DNA of 64,000 nucleotides, from positions 1 to 64,000 of the forward strand of contig NZ_JXMU01000003.1 in the NCBI RefSeq assembly GCF_001293565.1. The letters are read 5' to 3'. Under the pieces are notes generated by a model, which searched no databases, was not told the DNA's origin, and saw nothing but the letters and a program-made list of their open reading frames with translations. This document shows, piece by piece, positions 1 to 9,183 of this stretch. How positions within the stretch are numbered: the first letter of the stretch is position 1; the number at the start of each line of letters is the position of its first letter. The DNA comes from Ahrensia marina. Lineage in GTDB: Bacteria; Pseudomonadota; Alphaproteobacteria; Rhizobiales; Rhizobiaceae. Made by a program: the position numbers and the translations under genes.

Positions 1-212
1 TTCTTGAGATGGTGAGCGCGTTTGAAAGTGCGAGTGGTCAAAAAGTGCCTTATGAAATTACAGCACGCCGACCGGGCGATATTGCTTCATGTTATGCCGA
101 TGCGTCAAAAGCCGAAGCGCTCATAAACTGGAAGGCGAGCAAATCGCTTGAGGACATGTGCATTGATACCTGGCGATGGCAGTCGCAAAATCCGAACGGC
201 TACAGAACCTAA
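1..212 (+). CDS. galE: UDP-glucose 4-epimerase, C-terminal fragment
   Basis: The reading frame is open from the window edge (frame of base 3) and ends at 212, so only the last ~70 residues are present. They match the end of the short-chain dehydrogenase-type epimerase GalE: a V-x-AFE-x-ASG-x-K-x-PYE segment, then R-R-PGDIA-x-C-YAD and a closing DMC-x-D-x-W-RWQ-x-QNPNGY stretch typical of the family C-terminus. GalE interconverts UDP-glucose and UDP-galactose for polysaccharide synthesis in the cytoplasm. The catalytic Ser/Tyr/Lys and NAD-binding parts lie upstream and cannot be checked. An A/T-rich terminator hairpin follows at 240-260. Confidence 0.85.
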   Translation, partial: LEMVSAFESASGQKVPYEITARRPGDIASCYADASKAEALINWKASKSLEDMCIDTWRWQSQNPNGYRT

Positions 213-239
213 AGCGCGTTCATGTTGAACAATAAAATC

Positions 240-260
240 AAAAAGCAATATTGCTTTTTT
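240..260 (+). terminator. Intrinsic terminator after galE
   Basis: A perfect dyad (AAAAAGCAAT/ATTGCTTTTT) ending in six T residues starts 28 bases after the galE stop. The stem is mostly A/T, so it may be weak. It separates galE from the DRL gene that starts at 305. Confidence 0.5.
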
Positions 261-304
261 CTTGATCAGCGTGAAAAAAGGCGCATTGTTTTTGGAGTGA
301 TCTC

Positions 305-1657
305 TTGTTTCCTTTTCAGCCCAATGTGCAACTTGTCGGTTTAGCCGCAGAACTTAAAGCGCTTGAAGAAAACGGAAAACCAATTCGCATTGGCCTTGTC
401 GGTACTGGTGAAATGGGAACCGATATTTTTACCCAAGTTGCCATGATGCAGGGCATCAATGTTGGCATCGTTGTCGAGCGTACAAAGGGAAAAGCGCATG
501 GCGCCGCGCGGCTTGCTTACGGTGAGGACGGGCATACGATCGATACATCGACCCATGATGAGATGTCGGTTGCTATGGAGGCCGGTAAGATCGCGGTCAC
601 GCAGGATATGGATTTGGCGCTGAGCCATGACATGATTGATGTCATTATCGATGCGACGGGTATTCCCGAAGCCGGTGCCGATATCGGTATGCGTGCGATA
701 GGGTTTGGCAAGCATTTGATCATGATGAATGTGGAGTGCGATGTATGTATCGGCCCTTACCTGAAATCTGAAGCAGACAAGGCGGGTGTGATTTACACGC
801 TGGGTGCCGGTGATGAGCCATCTTCATGTATGGAGCTGATCGAGTTCGTCACAGCGATGGGGCATTCGGTTGTTTCGGCTGGTAAGGGCAAGAACAACCC
901 GCTCGATTTTCATGCTGTGCCTGATGACTACATGGGGGAAGCAGAGCGCCGTAACATGAATGTACGCATGTTGGTTGAGTTCGTTGACGGCTCGAAAACC
1001 ATGGTTGAGATGGCGGCAATCGCCAATGCAACAGGTCTTGTGCCCGATGTGCCCGGTATGCACGGACCAAGCGCAGGCGTTGACGAATTGGCAAATACGC
1101 TCATTCCTATTGAAGATGGTGGCGTACTGACAAAATCCGGCTGTGTCGATTACTCCATCGGAAAGGGTGTGTCGCCCGGCGTATTTGTCGTGATAAAGGC
1201 CGAACATCCGCGCATTCATGAGCGCATGGCAGATTTGAAAATGGGGCAGGGGCCGTATTTCACTTTTCACCGACCTTACCATCTGACCTCTTTAGAAGTG
1301 CCATTAACCGCTGCACGAGTGGTATTGCGGGGCAAAGCCGATATGGTGCCGCTTGCAAAACCGGTCGCTGATGTTTGTGCCGTTGCCAAACGTGACATCA
1401 AAGCTGGAGAAGTCTTGGACGCTGTAGGCGAATATTGTTATCGCTCATGGACAATGACTGCGCTTGAAGCACGCGCTAAAACAGCCGTTCCTTGTGGATT
1501 GCTGCAAGACGGAACTGCATTGCAGGACATAAAGCGGGGTGAATTGATAACCTTTTCGAATGCCCGTCCGAAGGCAGGCTCGCACATTACGAAGTTGCGG
1601 GCGCGGCAGGACATTATGGTCTGGGGCTCAACCCATATTCCGGACAGCATGCACTGA
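305..1657 (+). CDS. DXR-like (DRL, type II) 1-deoxy-D-xylulose 5-phosphate reductoisomerase, probable
   Basis: 450 residues. The N-terminal Rossmann fold carries RIGLVGTGEMG (about 28-38) for NAD(P)H, followed by DVIIDATG (about 112-119). The C-terminal third has a SAF-like segment (VAKRDIKAGEVLDAVG, about 363-378). This is the homoserine-dehydrogenase-like layout of DRL of Brucella abortus, which does the DXR step of the MEP pathway (DXP to MEP) despite no similarity to classical DXR. Position directly before dxs, on the same strand 187 bases apart, strongly supports that role. The start is TTG with GGAG (294-297) seven bases upstream. Alternative: another SAF-domain sugar-acid oxidoreductase of the same superfamily. 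A classical homoserine dehydrogenase is unlikely because the homoserine-binding and ACT regions are absent. Confidence 0.72.
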   Translation: MFPFQPNVQLVGLAAELKALEENGKPIRIGLVGTGEMGTDIFTQVAMMQGINVGIVVERTKGKAHGAARLAYGEDGHTIDTSTHDEMSVAMEAGKIAVTQDMDLALSHDMIDVIIDATGIPEAGADIGMRAIGFGKHLIMMNVECDVCIGPYLKSEADKAGVIYTLGAGDEPSSCMELIEFVTAMGHSVVSAGKGKNNPLDFHAVPDDYMGEAERRNMNVRMLVEFVDGSKTMVEMAAIANATGLVPDVPGMHGPSAGVDELANTLIPIEDGGVLTKSGCVDYSIGKGVSPGVFVVIKAEHPRIHERMADLKMGQGPYFTFHRPYHLTSLEVPLTAARVVLRGKADMVPLAKPVADVCAVAKRDIKAGEVLDAVGEYCYRSWTMTALEARAKTAVPCGLLQDGTALQDIKRGELITFSNARPKAGSHITKLRARQDIMVWGSTHIPDSMH

Positions 1658-1699
1658 TTGTCACGGGTGCAAGCTTGCAGCATGGCACCCTTCTAAGTT

Positions 1700-1758
1700 A
1701 AAGCCGGACATTACATGCAAACAATTGCCACATTGCCGCGTTTATGAAAGCCGGACAT
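1700..1758. repeat. Direct repeat pair upstream of dxs
   Basis: The 12-mer AAAGCCGGACAT occurs at 1700-1711 and again at 1747-1758, 47 bases apart start to start, in the 187-base gap between the DRL gene and dxs. Two spaced copies just upstream of a gene could be regulator sites; no regulator can be named. Confidence 0.3.
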
Positions 1759-1844
1759 AGTAGTGTAATAAGAAGCACTATACGCAAATGCCACACGGCG
1801 TTTTAAAGTTCAAAGCGTAGTGGTGTCAGGAGTGACTGAAAAAT

Positions 1845-3764
1845 ATGACGAAGCCCGCTACGCCACTGCTTGACCGGATCAACTCACCATCTGACCTTAA
1901 AGAAATCCCTGATACAGACTTGCCGCAACTGGCTGATGAATTGCGTGCCGATCTTGTCTATTCGGTATCGCAGTCCGGTGGCCATTTGGGGTCCAATCTT
2001 GGTGTTGTCGAACTGACCGTGGCTTTACACCATGTTTTTGATACGCCGCACGACCGTATTTTGTGGGATGTAGGACATCAATGTTACCCGCATAAAATGC
2101 TGACAGGCCGAAGGTCACAGATGGCGACTATTCGCAAGGAAGACGGTCTTTCCGGCTTTACCAAACGCTCTGAAAGCGAATTTGACCCATTTGGAGCTGC
2201 CCACTCTTCGACATCAATTTCAGCCGGCCTTGGAATGGTGGAAGCTGCGCGTCTGCAAGGTAAGCATCGCAATGTGGTTTCTGTCATTGGTGATGGGTCG
2301 ATGTCTGCGGGTATGGCCTATGAGGCGATGAACAATGCTGGCGCTATTGATGCACAGCAAATCGTAATCCTCAATGACAATGATATGTCTATCGCGCCAC
2401 CAACAGGCGCAATGAGTGCATATCTTGCGCGTCTGGTTTCAGGAAAAACCTATATTTCATTGCGCGAGTCCGCCAAACAGCTCTCCAAACGCTTGCCGAA
2501 GTTCTTTCAGGATAAAGCGCGCAAAACTGAAGAATATGCGCGCGCGTTCTGGTCAGGTGGCACGCTGTTTGAAGAGATGGGCTTTTTCTATGTTGGTCCG
2601 ATTGATGGTCATAATCTGGAACATCTTTTGCCCGTCCTGCGCAATGCACGCGATGCCAAGGTTGGCCCGATCCTCATTCATGTCGTGACACAAAAGGGCA
2701 AAGGTTACGCGCCTGCTGAAGCGGCAAGCGATAAATATCACGGCGTCAGCAAATTCGATGTTGTTACAGGAGCGCAGGCGAAGGCAAAACCAAATGCGCC
2801 CAGCTATACGAAGGTGTTCGGCCAATCTTTGGCGCAGGAAGGCACGTTCGATGATCGAATTGTTGCCATTTCAGCAGCTATGCCCGGCGGAACCGGTGTC
2901 GATATATTCGAACAAATTCACCCCGACCGCACTTATGATGTTGGTATCGCCGAACAACATGCGGTGACATTTGCAGCAGGAATGGCTGCTGACGGGATGA
3001 AGCCGTTTTGCGCCATCTATTCAACATTTCTGCAACGGGCCTATGATCAGGTCGTCCATGATTGCGCAATTCAGAACCTGCCGGTCCGCTTTCCGATTGA
3101 CCGTGCCGGTTTCGTCGGCGCAGATGGCTCCACACATGCCGGTTCGTTTGATGTCGCCTATTTAAGCTGTATTCCCAATATGGTCGTTATGGCTGCGGGA
3201 GATGAGGCCGAATTAAAACATATGGTGCGCACGGCCGCAGAATATGATGAAGGGCCAATGGCCTTTAGATATCCGCGCGGCGAGGGCGTTGGTGTCGATA
3301 TGCCGGATCGCGGAGAAGTGCTTCAGATTGGCAAGGGGCGCATCATGCGCGAGGGAAGCAAAGTTGCTATTGTTTCCTTGGGCGCAAGGCTCAAAGAGGC
3401 GCTGTTGGCCGCCGAAGATCTGGAAACATACGGCCTTTCAACAACTGTTGCAGACGCCCGCTTTGCCAAGCCAATAGACGAAGATTTAATAGAGAATCTG
3501 GCGCGTAACCATGAATTGATTATCACGGTTGAAGAAGGTTCAATTGGCGGTTTTGGCAGTCATGTGGCGCAGCTGTTAAGCAGCCGCGGCTATCTTGATG
3601 GATCAGTACGTTTCCGCTCGATGTTTATGCCGGACCGCTTTTTTGAGCAGGCTTCACCGGAACGTCTTTATGAACTTGCCGGACTTGATGCAGCAAATAT
3701 TGTTAAAACTGTTTTTGCTGCACTGGGACGTGACAAAGTTGATGTGCCCAACATCCGCGCCTAG
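1845..3764 (+). CDS. dxs: 1-deoxy-D-xylulose-5-phosphate synthase
   Basis: 639 residues, full length for DXS. It condenses pyruvate and glyceraldehyde 3-phosphate to DXP, the entry step of the MEP isoprenoid pathway (also feeding thiamine and pyridoxal synthesis). Visible landmarks are the conserved His in SQSGGHLGS (His47), the thiamine-diphosphate motif GDGSMS (149-154) through NDN (177-179), the IAEQHA motif with the catalytic Glu of the pyrimidine domain, and the transketolase C-terminal domain with VEEGS. ATG start has AGGAG about a dozen bases upstream. Its neighbour upstream is the DRL candidate, so the two genes would supply consecutive steps. Confidence 0.96.
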   Translation: MTKPATPLLDRINSPSDLKEIPDTDLPQLADELRADLVYSVSQSGGHLGSNLGVVELTVALHHVFDTPHDRILWDVGHQCYPHKMLTGRRSQMATIRKEDGLSGFTKRSESEFDPFGAAHSSTSISAGLGMVEAARLQGKHRNVVSVIGDGSMSAGMAYEAMNNAGAIDAQQIVILNDNDMSIAPPTGAMSAYLARLVSGKTYISLRESAKQLSKRLPKFFQDKARKTEEYARAFWSGGTLFEEMGFFYVGPIDGHNLEHLLPVLRNARDAKVGPILIHVVTQKGKGYAPAEAASDKYHGVSKFDVVTGAQAKAKPNAPSYTKVFGQSLAQEGTFDDRIVAISAAMPGGTGVDIFEQIHPDRTYDVGIAEQHAVTFAAGMAADGMKPFCAIYSTFLQRAYDQVVHDCAIQNLPVRFPIDRAGFVGADGSTHAGSFDVAYLSCIPNMVVMAAGDEAELKHMVRTAAEYDEGPMAFRYPRGEGVGVDMPDRGEVLQIGKGRIMREGSKVAIVSLGARLKEALLAAEDLETYGLSTTVADARFAKPIDEDLIENLARNHELIITVEEGSIGGFGSHVAQLLSSRGYLDGSVRFRSMFMPDRFFEQASPERLYELAGLDAANIVKTVFAALGRDKVDVPNIRA

Positions 3765-3870
3765 CAAATGAACGACGGAAGTCCAATTTATTCATTGTTC
3801 TTTCGCTTTAAGGTTCTAAGTGACAAATTTGACGTATGAAGTGATCAATTTTCATAGAATGGACATGTGA

Positions 3871-5385
3871 ATGAAACCGGCCTCCGAACTCAGCCCGAAC
3901 ACCTATGCATTTGAAACAACAGCGCTCGTCAAACCAACAGGTTTTCGCGAATACGATGCCCGCTGGTGGTTTGGCCATCCGGCCTCGGACAAAGTGCCGG
4001 AACTTAATTTAATCGGCATTCAGGCACTGGGGATGGGCATAGGCACCATGATCGGTCGTCGCGGCATTGATCGCGGTATTGTCGTGGGCCATGATTTTAG
4101 AAGTTACTCTTTGTCGATCAAACTGGCGCTTGTTCAGGGACTTATGGCTGCCGGTATGAAAGTGAAAGACGTCGGTCTGGCGCTTTCGCCTATGGCGTAT
4201 TTTGGCCAGTTCGAGCTTGATGTTCCATCTGTGGCGATGGTTACTGCTTCGCACAACGAAAACGGGTGGACAGGTGTTAAAATGGGCTGTGACCGCCCTT
4301 TAACATTTGGCCCTGATGAAATGAACGAGCTTAAAAACATCGTGCTTGAAGGTGATTTTGAAACCGCTGGCGGTGGCTCATATGAATATGTTGAAGGCTT
4401 CCGTGAAAAGTACATTTCTGATCTTGTTGAAGGCAAGCAGATCAAACGCAAGCTGAAAGTCGTCGCAGCTTGCGGTAACGGTACTGCTGGCGCATTTGCG
4501 CCGGAAGCTTTGGAACGCATCGGGGTGGAAGTCATCCCGCTTGATGCCGAGCTTGATCACACTTTCCCGCGTTATAACCCGAATCCGGAAGACATGGAAA
4601 TGCTCCATGCCATCCGTGATAAGGTTTTGGAAACAGGCGCAGATATCGGCCTTGGCTTTGACGGTGATGGTGACCGCTGCGGCGTAGTGGACAATGAAGG
4701 CAATGAGATTTTTGCCGACAAAGTCGGGGTCATGCTGGCGCGTGATATTTCTGCAAATCACGAAAATTCAGTATTTGTTGCCGATGTTAAATCAACAGGC
4801 CTTTATATGACGGACCCGGTTTTGAAAGAGCAGGGCGCAACAACGGATTATTATAAAACAGGCCATTCATATATTAAACGCCGCGTCGCGGAACTGGGTG
4901 CCATTGCTGGTTTTGAAAAATCCGGCCACTTCTTTTTCAACCCGCCAATTGGTCGCGGTTATGATGATGGCATCGTCACAGGCATAGCAGTGTGTGAAAT
5001 GCTAGATCGCAATCCGGATAAATCCATGGCTGATCTTTATCGCGATTTGCCGCTGACATATGGATCGCCAACAATGTCGCCGCATTGTGCCGATGAAACA
5101 AAATACGGCATTGTGGAGAAAGTTGTTGCACGTTTCGAGGCAATGAAAGAAGCCGGCGAAAAGATTGCAGGCCATGATATCGTTGATCTGATAACGGTAA
5201 ACGGCGTGAGAGTTGTCAGCGACGATGGCACCTGGGGCTTGGTGCGTGCGTCTTCAAACAAACCTGAATTGGTTGTCGTCGTTGAAAGCCCTGTATCAGA
5301 AGAGCGCAAGCTGGAGATGTTTAAGGCAGTTGACGCCGTGCTGCGTGAAAATGACGAAGTTGGTGAATACAACCAGTCAATTTAA
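3871..5385 (+). CDS. Phosphomannomutase/phosphoglucomutase
   Basis: 504 residues of the alpha-D-phosphohexomutase superfamily, which moves phosphate between C6 and C1 of glucose or mannose for nucleotide-sugar synthesis. The catalytic phosphoserine loop is TASHN (Ser127). The Mg-binding loop is DGDGDR (about 265-270), the sugar-binding loop contains GFEKSGH, and the phosphate-binding end has RASSNKPE. All four domains are present. It is most like the AlgC/ManB type with dual specificity; the preferred sugar cannot be told from sequence. A terminator hairpin follows at 5421-5445. Confidence 0.9.
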   Translation: MKPASELSPNTYAFETTALVKPTGFREYDARWWFGHPASDKVPELNLIGIQALGMGIGTMIGRRGIDRGIVVGHDFRSYSLSIKLALVQGLMAAGMKVKDVGLALSPMAYFGQFELDVPSVAMVTASHNENGWTGVKMGCDRPLTFGPDEMNELKNIVLEGDFETAGGGSYEYVEGFREKYISDLVEGKQIKRKLKVVAACGNGTAGAFAPEALERIGVEVIPLDAELDHTFPRYNPNPEDMEMLHAIRDKVLETGADIGLGFDGDGDRCGVVDNEGNEIFADKVGVMLARDISANHENSVFVADVKSTGLYMTDPVLKEQGATTDYYKTGHSYIKRRVAELGAIAGFEKSGHFFFNPPIGRGYDDGIVTGIAVCEMLDRNPDKSMADLYRDLPLTYGSPTMSPHCADETKYGIVEKVVARFEAMKEAGEKIAGHDIVDLITVNGVRVVSDDGTWGLVRASSNKPELVVVVESPVSEERKLEMFKAVDAVLRENDEVGEYNQSI

Positions 5386-5395
5386 GACATAGCCA

Positions 5396-6136
5396 TCAAC
5401 TCAATTCTAAACGCCCAAAGGCCGGCAATTTAATTGCCGGCTTTTGTATATCAAAACCGATTGTTTGCCCCAGAAATTGCAATTCGAACCCGACAGTTCG
5501 ACCATAAGCAATGCCAATATAGCCGCCGAAATTGATAAAGGTATCGCTGTTATTCTCTGTGCGCATAAACCATGTGCCATCACCCAAATAGTCTTTGCCA
5601 ACAGCGTTGGGCGGCAAGGTCGTGTTTAGCTCCGGTACATTGCGCAGGACTTCAGCAACAAATGTATTGGAATTCGGGCCGGGCCAGATTTTATAATCGC
5701 CCGCATTTGAAAATCTGTAAGCGGCAATTGCGTTTTCTACTTTCGGGATAAGGCGTTCGGCTTCTTCACCGGATATCTTGGTAACAATCATCGGCATATT
5801 TGAGTACCAATATGCGTCAGCCGCACGATGATTTTTGCGTACAGGATTGCCCCACCCAACTTTGTCATACCGGTCATATTGGTCCTGATCGCGGTGCTTG
5901 ATGACAATCCAGCTATGGACGGAAAATGCACCTTTAAAGCCGCCGGTACGCGCAGCCATTATATATATCGCAGCTTGTCCTTTGTCGGATTGATCTAAAA
6001 AGAGACCGGATGAAGCCCAGTTCGCATTACGCCATGAGACCGGCCGATCAACGCTGGTCCACCAGGCTGCTGCACCAATAGTGGGAAGCAGAAATAGCAA
6101 TATGAAAACAAAACTGTAACGGAAAACGAAACGCAT
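5396..6136 (-). CDS. DUF3750 family membrane-anchored protein
   Basis: 246 residues from the chosen ATG (an upstream in-frame TTG at 6154 would add six residues). A single N-terminal membrane segment (about residues 6-24) is followed by an extracytoplasmic domain with SVHSWIVIK, NMPMIV and the conserved GPNSNTF segment that marks DUF3750. The family has no proved function; the His, Asn and Thr motifs could be a catalytic set but this is inference. It converges with the phosphohexomutase gene ten bases away, and the + strand terminator of that gene lies inside its last codons. Confidence 0.75.
   Translation of the reverse strand: MRFVFRYSFVFILLFLLPTIGAAAWWTSVDRPVSWRNANWASSGLFLDQSDKGQAAIYIMAARTGGFKGAFSVHSWIVIKHRDQDQYDRYDKVGWGNPVRKNHRAADAYWYSNMPMIVTKISGEEAERLIPKVENAIAAYRFSNAGDYKIWPGPNSNTFVAEVLRNVPELNTTLPPNAVGKDYLGDGTWFMRTENNSDTFINFGGYIGIAYGRTVGFELQFLGQTIGFDIQKPAIKLPAFGRLELS
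5421..5445 (+). terminator. Terminator of the phosphohexomutase gene, inside the 3' end of the DUF3750 gene
   Basis: A 10-bp perfect dyad (GCCGGCAATT, one base, AATTGCCGGC) is followed by TTTT on the + strand. It lies 35 bases after the + strand stop but within the last codons of the convergent DUF3750 gene (encoding A-I-K-L-P-A). On the minus strand the hairpin lacks a U-tract. Confidence 0.7.
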
Positions 6137-6213
6137 CGGGCTATCTTTATTCAATAATTGCGATAGGAATAGCGGTTAAATGAGGCTGAATTATTTCGAG
6201 CGTGGAGCATCAC

Positions 6214-7224
6214 TTGAACCATCCAATTCTTGTTGAACTGATTAGAGGCGCTATCGTAGAGAGCGTGCACCGTGGCTCAATTGCGGTAGTTGATGCCGAT
6301 GGCCACACACTGTTTTCGGTAGGCAGTGTGGACAAGCCTGTATATCCGCGTTCGGCAATGAAAATGATTCAGGCACTGCCACTTGTGGAGAGCGGTGCGG
6401 CGGATGCTTATGGTTTCGATAATGTTGAATTATCACTCGCATGCGCTTCCCATTCATCAGAACCGGGACACGCTCAAACGGCGGATAAAATGCTCGGCGC
6501 AGCAGGTTTAGCTGAGTCTGATCTGGAATGCGGCGCGCATTGGCCTTTAATTGGTGCGGCTGCTGAAAAAGCCAAGATTGAGATGGCGCGCGCTGGCGAG
6601 GAGCCTTCACAATTACACAATAATTGCTCTGGCAAACATGCCGGTTTTCTGTGTTGCGCCAAGCATAGCGGTATGAAAACGGATGATTATTTGAACACGG
6701 GTCATGAATTGCAACGCGATATCGTGGCGACCATGGAAGATGTGACAGGCGAGGCAATCCCGGGAGATCAATGCGGTGTTGATGGCTGCTCGGCGCCGAC
6801 ACTGGCGGCAAGCCTGAAAGGCTTGGCGCAGGGATTTGCAAAGCTTGGAACCGGCACCGGTCTTGAGCCTGTTCGCGCCAAAAGCGCCAAACGCCTGATG
6901 CAGGCCTGTATGGCAGAGCCTTGGTATATGGCTGGTACCAACCGTTTTTGCACCCGCGTTATGGAAATTGGTAAGGGGCGAATTTTTACGAAAGTTGGCG
7001 CGGAAGGTGTTTACACCGGCGCCATACCTGAACTTGGTCTCGGCATTGCACTGAAAGCTGATGATGGCGCAGAGCGTGCAGCAGAAATGATGCTGGCTGG
7101 TGTGCTGCATAAGCTGCTTGGCAATGATACTGATCTGGGTGAAGCAATATCAGCACTTACAACAAGACCGATCAACAACTGGAACGGTATTAACACCGGT
7201 GAGATGCGATCCGTTCCTTTGTAA
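6214..7224 (+). CDS. Asparaginase of the Rhizobium etli type (AnsII/ReAV family)
   Basis: 336 residues. It hydrolyses L-asparagine to aspartate and ammonia in the class 3 (rhizobial) asparaginase family, which is unrelated to the E. coli enzymes. Family residues visible from the chosen start are the SxxK-type Ser47-Lys50 (RSAMK), the serines of ACASHSSEPGH, and the zinc-site set Cys138-Lys141 (NNCSGKHAG) and Cys192 (DGCSAP), with the same 54-residue spacing as in ReAV. TTG at 6214 is preferred over GTG 6202 because GGAG (6204-6207) sits six bases before it. The gene converges with the Tat protein gene six bases downstream. Confidence 0.9.
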   Translation: MNHPILVELIRGAIVESVHRGSIAVVDADGHTLFSVGSVDKPVYPRSAMKMIQALPLVESGAADAYGFDNVELSLACASHSSEPGHAQTADKMLGAAGLAESDLECGAHWPLIGAAAEKAKIEMARAGEEPSQLHNNCSGKHAGFLCCAKHSGMKTDDYLNTGHELQRDIVATMEDVTGEAIPGDQCGVDGCSAPTLAASLKGLAQGFAKLGTGTGLEPVRAKSAKRLMQACMAEPWYMAGTNRFCTRVMEIGKGRIFTKVGAEGVYTGAIPELGLGIALKADDGAERAAEMMLAGVLHKLLGNDTDLGEAISALTTRPINNWNGINTGEMRSVPL

Positions 7225-7230
7225 AGCTTT

Positions 7231-8574
7231 CTAGCTGGTAATATTGCCTTCTAATGTGATGTGTGCGGGGGCCTGTGCCGGGTTTAGCCCAATATCAATT
7301 GGATTGAGCTTTTCCCACTCATGCGTATGGATATTGCCTTCGCGCGCACTGATCTGATTGCCTTTGATATTGATGGCACCTGCGCCTTTGGCGGCCGAAA
7401 TACCAATACCTATCCGGCTGTATTTGAGCGTGTTGCCTATGACATCGACATTACGCAAATGCGGACCCCAGCCGGCATTGATGCCGTAGCGGGCAGTATT
7501 TTCGATTGTGTTTCCCGCAACCAAAATATCGGCCTCGACACTGATACCGTTACCTAATGTTGTGCTGGGCGGATCATAAGGCCCGATAGCGTTTATGTTT
7601 TTCACGATATTGCCGGTAATGACAGCGCCGCCGCCACCAACATCAGCATTCACTGCGGATATGCCGTTCGCAGCGTCAATCACTATATTGTTTTTGATCT
7701 CTGCATTGCGAAATGCAAATTCGGCGTAGATTGCGGTTTCACCTGATCTCAGACACGTGTTGTCGTTCATCTTGAAGTCTTGTGCGGTGTTTGCGCGAAT
7801 GGCCGAAAAGGCACAATCTTCAACTTTGTTTGCGATTATCTCAACATCATTTGTTTTATAGATGTTGATACCGTTGCCCCATTGTCCTGTACCGCCACGC
7901 GATGCTGAAATGCGGCGTATAATATTATGATTAATGCGAGCGCCATCATATCCTTGACTATGGCGGTGAACGATGATGCCGCCATCGGCGCAGTCCTCAA
8001 CCGTGTTTTCACTGATCTGCAAGGCTTTGCTTTCCATGGAAAACAAGCCCAGACGTCCGGCACCGGAAATCGTACATCGCTTGATCAAGCCGCCGCACTG
8101 TTCTAGTCGCAATGCATCGTGTTTCGCCCGCCTGATCATTAATCCGGTCAATTCAACATTGCTGACACGTCGCAAATCAATCAGGGCGAAATTCTCATCA
8201 TCGTGCCCCAAATGCACACCATCGACCAGAATATTGTCCATCATCACGCGCGAACTATGTTGAGCCGCAAATAATGGATTGCGTGTTGTATTGATGAGGG
8301 CCGTTTGATCGCCCGTGCCAGCCAAATCGACAAAATCGGGCAGCCTGATCCCAGATATGGCGTATGTGCCATGAGCGAGATAAATCCTGCTGCGCTGCCT
8401 GTCGGCCGTATCAAGCATTTTTTGAAAGGCTACAGACTGGTCTTCGCGTTTGTCGGGAATGACACCGAATTCACGCGCATCGCGTGCCAAAACGGGACGG
8501 GTAAAACCCAGACCTGTCATTAATGTACCAGCTTGGATCAAAAACTGGCGTCTGTTGGTCAATCGGTTGTTCAT
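7231..8574 (-). CDS. Tat-exported repetitive beta-helix protein (TIGR03808-like)
   Basis: 447 residues. The N-terminus has a twin-arginine signal (NRRQFLIQAG, then a hydrophobic stretch and an ALAR-like cleavage zone), so it is exported folded. The rest is a right-handed parallel beta-helix: many repeats of G-N-x-I/V-x-x-x turns (for example ITGNIVKN, VAGNTIEN, VIGNTLKY, IKGNQISA). This is the Rhizobiales Tat-translocated repetitive protein family, function unknown; beta-helix folds often bind or cut polysaccharides. ATG 8574 was chosen over TTG 8580. Confidence 0.85.
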   Translation of the reverse strand: MNNRLTNRRQFLIQAGTLMTGLGFTRPVLARDAREFGVIPDKREDQSVAFQKMLDTADRQRSRIYLAHGTYAISGIRLPDFVDLAGTGDQTALINTTRNPLFAAQHSSRVMMDNILVDGVHLGHDDENFALIDLRRVSNVELTGLMIRRAKHDALRLEQCGGLIKRCTISGAGRLGLFSMESKALQISENTVEDCADGGIIVHRHSQGYDGARINHNIIRRISASRGGTGQWGNGINIYKTNDVEIIANKVEDCAFSAIRANTAQDFKMNDNTCLRSGETAIYAEFAFRNAEIKNNIVIDAANGISAVNADVGGGGAVITGNIVKNINAIGPYDPPSTTLGNGISVEADILVAGNTIENTARYGINAGWGPHLRNVDVIGNTLKYSRIGIGISAAKGAGAINIKGNQISAREGNIHTHEWEKLNPIDIGLNPAQAPAHITLEGNITS

Positions 8575-8600
8575 GAACAACCCATTGCAAAGTACATACC

Positions 8601-8624
8601 AAAATCCCGACGCGAGGCCGGGAT
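8601..8624 (-). terminator. Terminator after the DUF2267-like gene
   Basis: Read on the minus strand, ATCCCG and CGGGAT form a stem with a nine-base loop, followed by TTTT. It starts 29 bases beyond the stop of the gene at 8653-9015 and precedes the Tat protein gene. Confidence 0.6.
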
Positions 8625-8652
8625 CATGTTTCGTAAGGTGAGGTCAGAGCGG

Positions 8653-9015
8653 TTAGATAAACTGACCAAGACCCGGAATAGCTGCAATCACGTTGTCGAC
8701 AGTTTCTTCACCGGCCTTTTCTTTGGCAAATGCAATCGTTTCTTTGGCGACACCTTGGATTTCGCCCATTCCCAGTCCCATGCCCATGAGCTGGGAACCG
8801 AGGCCCATTACACCTGGCATTGCACCGGAAAGGAACCCGCCGCTATCAGCATTGGCAATGGCTTCCTGTGAACCTGGAACAGCCGCAAGCATCTGTCCAA
8901 CTTCGTCTGCTGGACCCTCTTTTTGAAGGAAAGCGAGGATTGCCGCGACAGCGCTTTGTGCTTTGTCCGCGTCAATTCCTACATTGTCCACGATACGTGC
9001 GATGAGTTGTTCCAT
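8653..9015 (-). CDS. DUF2267/DUF2780-like small protein
   Basis: 120 residues, no signal peptide. The N-terminal half (DNVGIDADKAQSAVAAILAFLQKEGP, split here as conserved helices) resembles DUF2267/DUF2780-type helical domains. The centre is Gly/Met rich (LGSQLMGMGLGMG) and the C-terminus ends VIAAIPGLGQFI. Similar proteins occur widely in rhizobia with no known role. The gene stands alone with its own terminator. Confidence 0.7.
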   Translation of the reverse strand: MEQLIARIVDNVGIDADKAQSAVAAILAFLQKEGPADEVGQMLAAVPGSQEAIANADSGGFLSGAMPGVMGLGSQLMGMGLGMGEIQGVAKETIAFAKEKAGEETVDNVIAAIPGLGQFI

Positions 9016-9183
9016 TGTTTATCTCCGAAAAATTTTGACGTTTACGTCATATGTTCATAATTTCAGATGAATGCAAGGCACTAACTGAATTGTTTGGCTT
9101 GCAGCAAAAAAAATCCTTAGCCATTGTTTGACGGACTGTGGCTGGTATAGCCAAAGGATAGAAAGTTTAACGGAAGCGATCAA

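Noticed and set aside
824-1282. 152-codon minus-strand open frame
   Set aside because: It lies wholly inside the DRL gene, has no RBS or recognisable domain, and its composition is that of an antisense shadow.
305-1657. Homoserine dehydrogenase
   Set aside because: The N-terminal fold is similar, but the homoserine-binding and ACT regions are absent and a SAF-like end is present; the dxs neighbour points to DRL.
1560-1760. Short plus-strand frame spanning the end of the DRL gene
   Set aside because: It overlaps the end of a supported gene in another frame, and the product is Arg/Cys-rich with no similarity.
6613-7110. 165-codon minus-strand open frame within the asparaginase gene
   Set aside because: Cys/His/Phe-rich translation typical of an antisense shadow; the plus-strand protein has full family residues.
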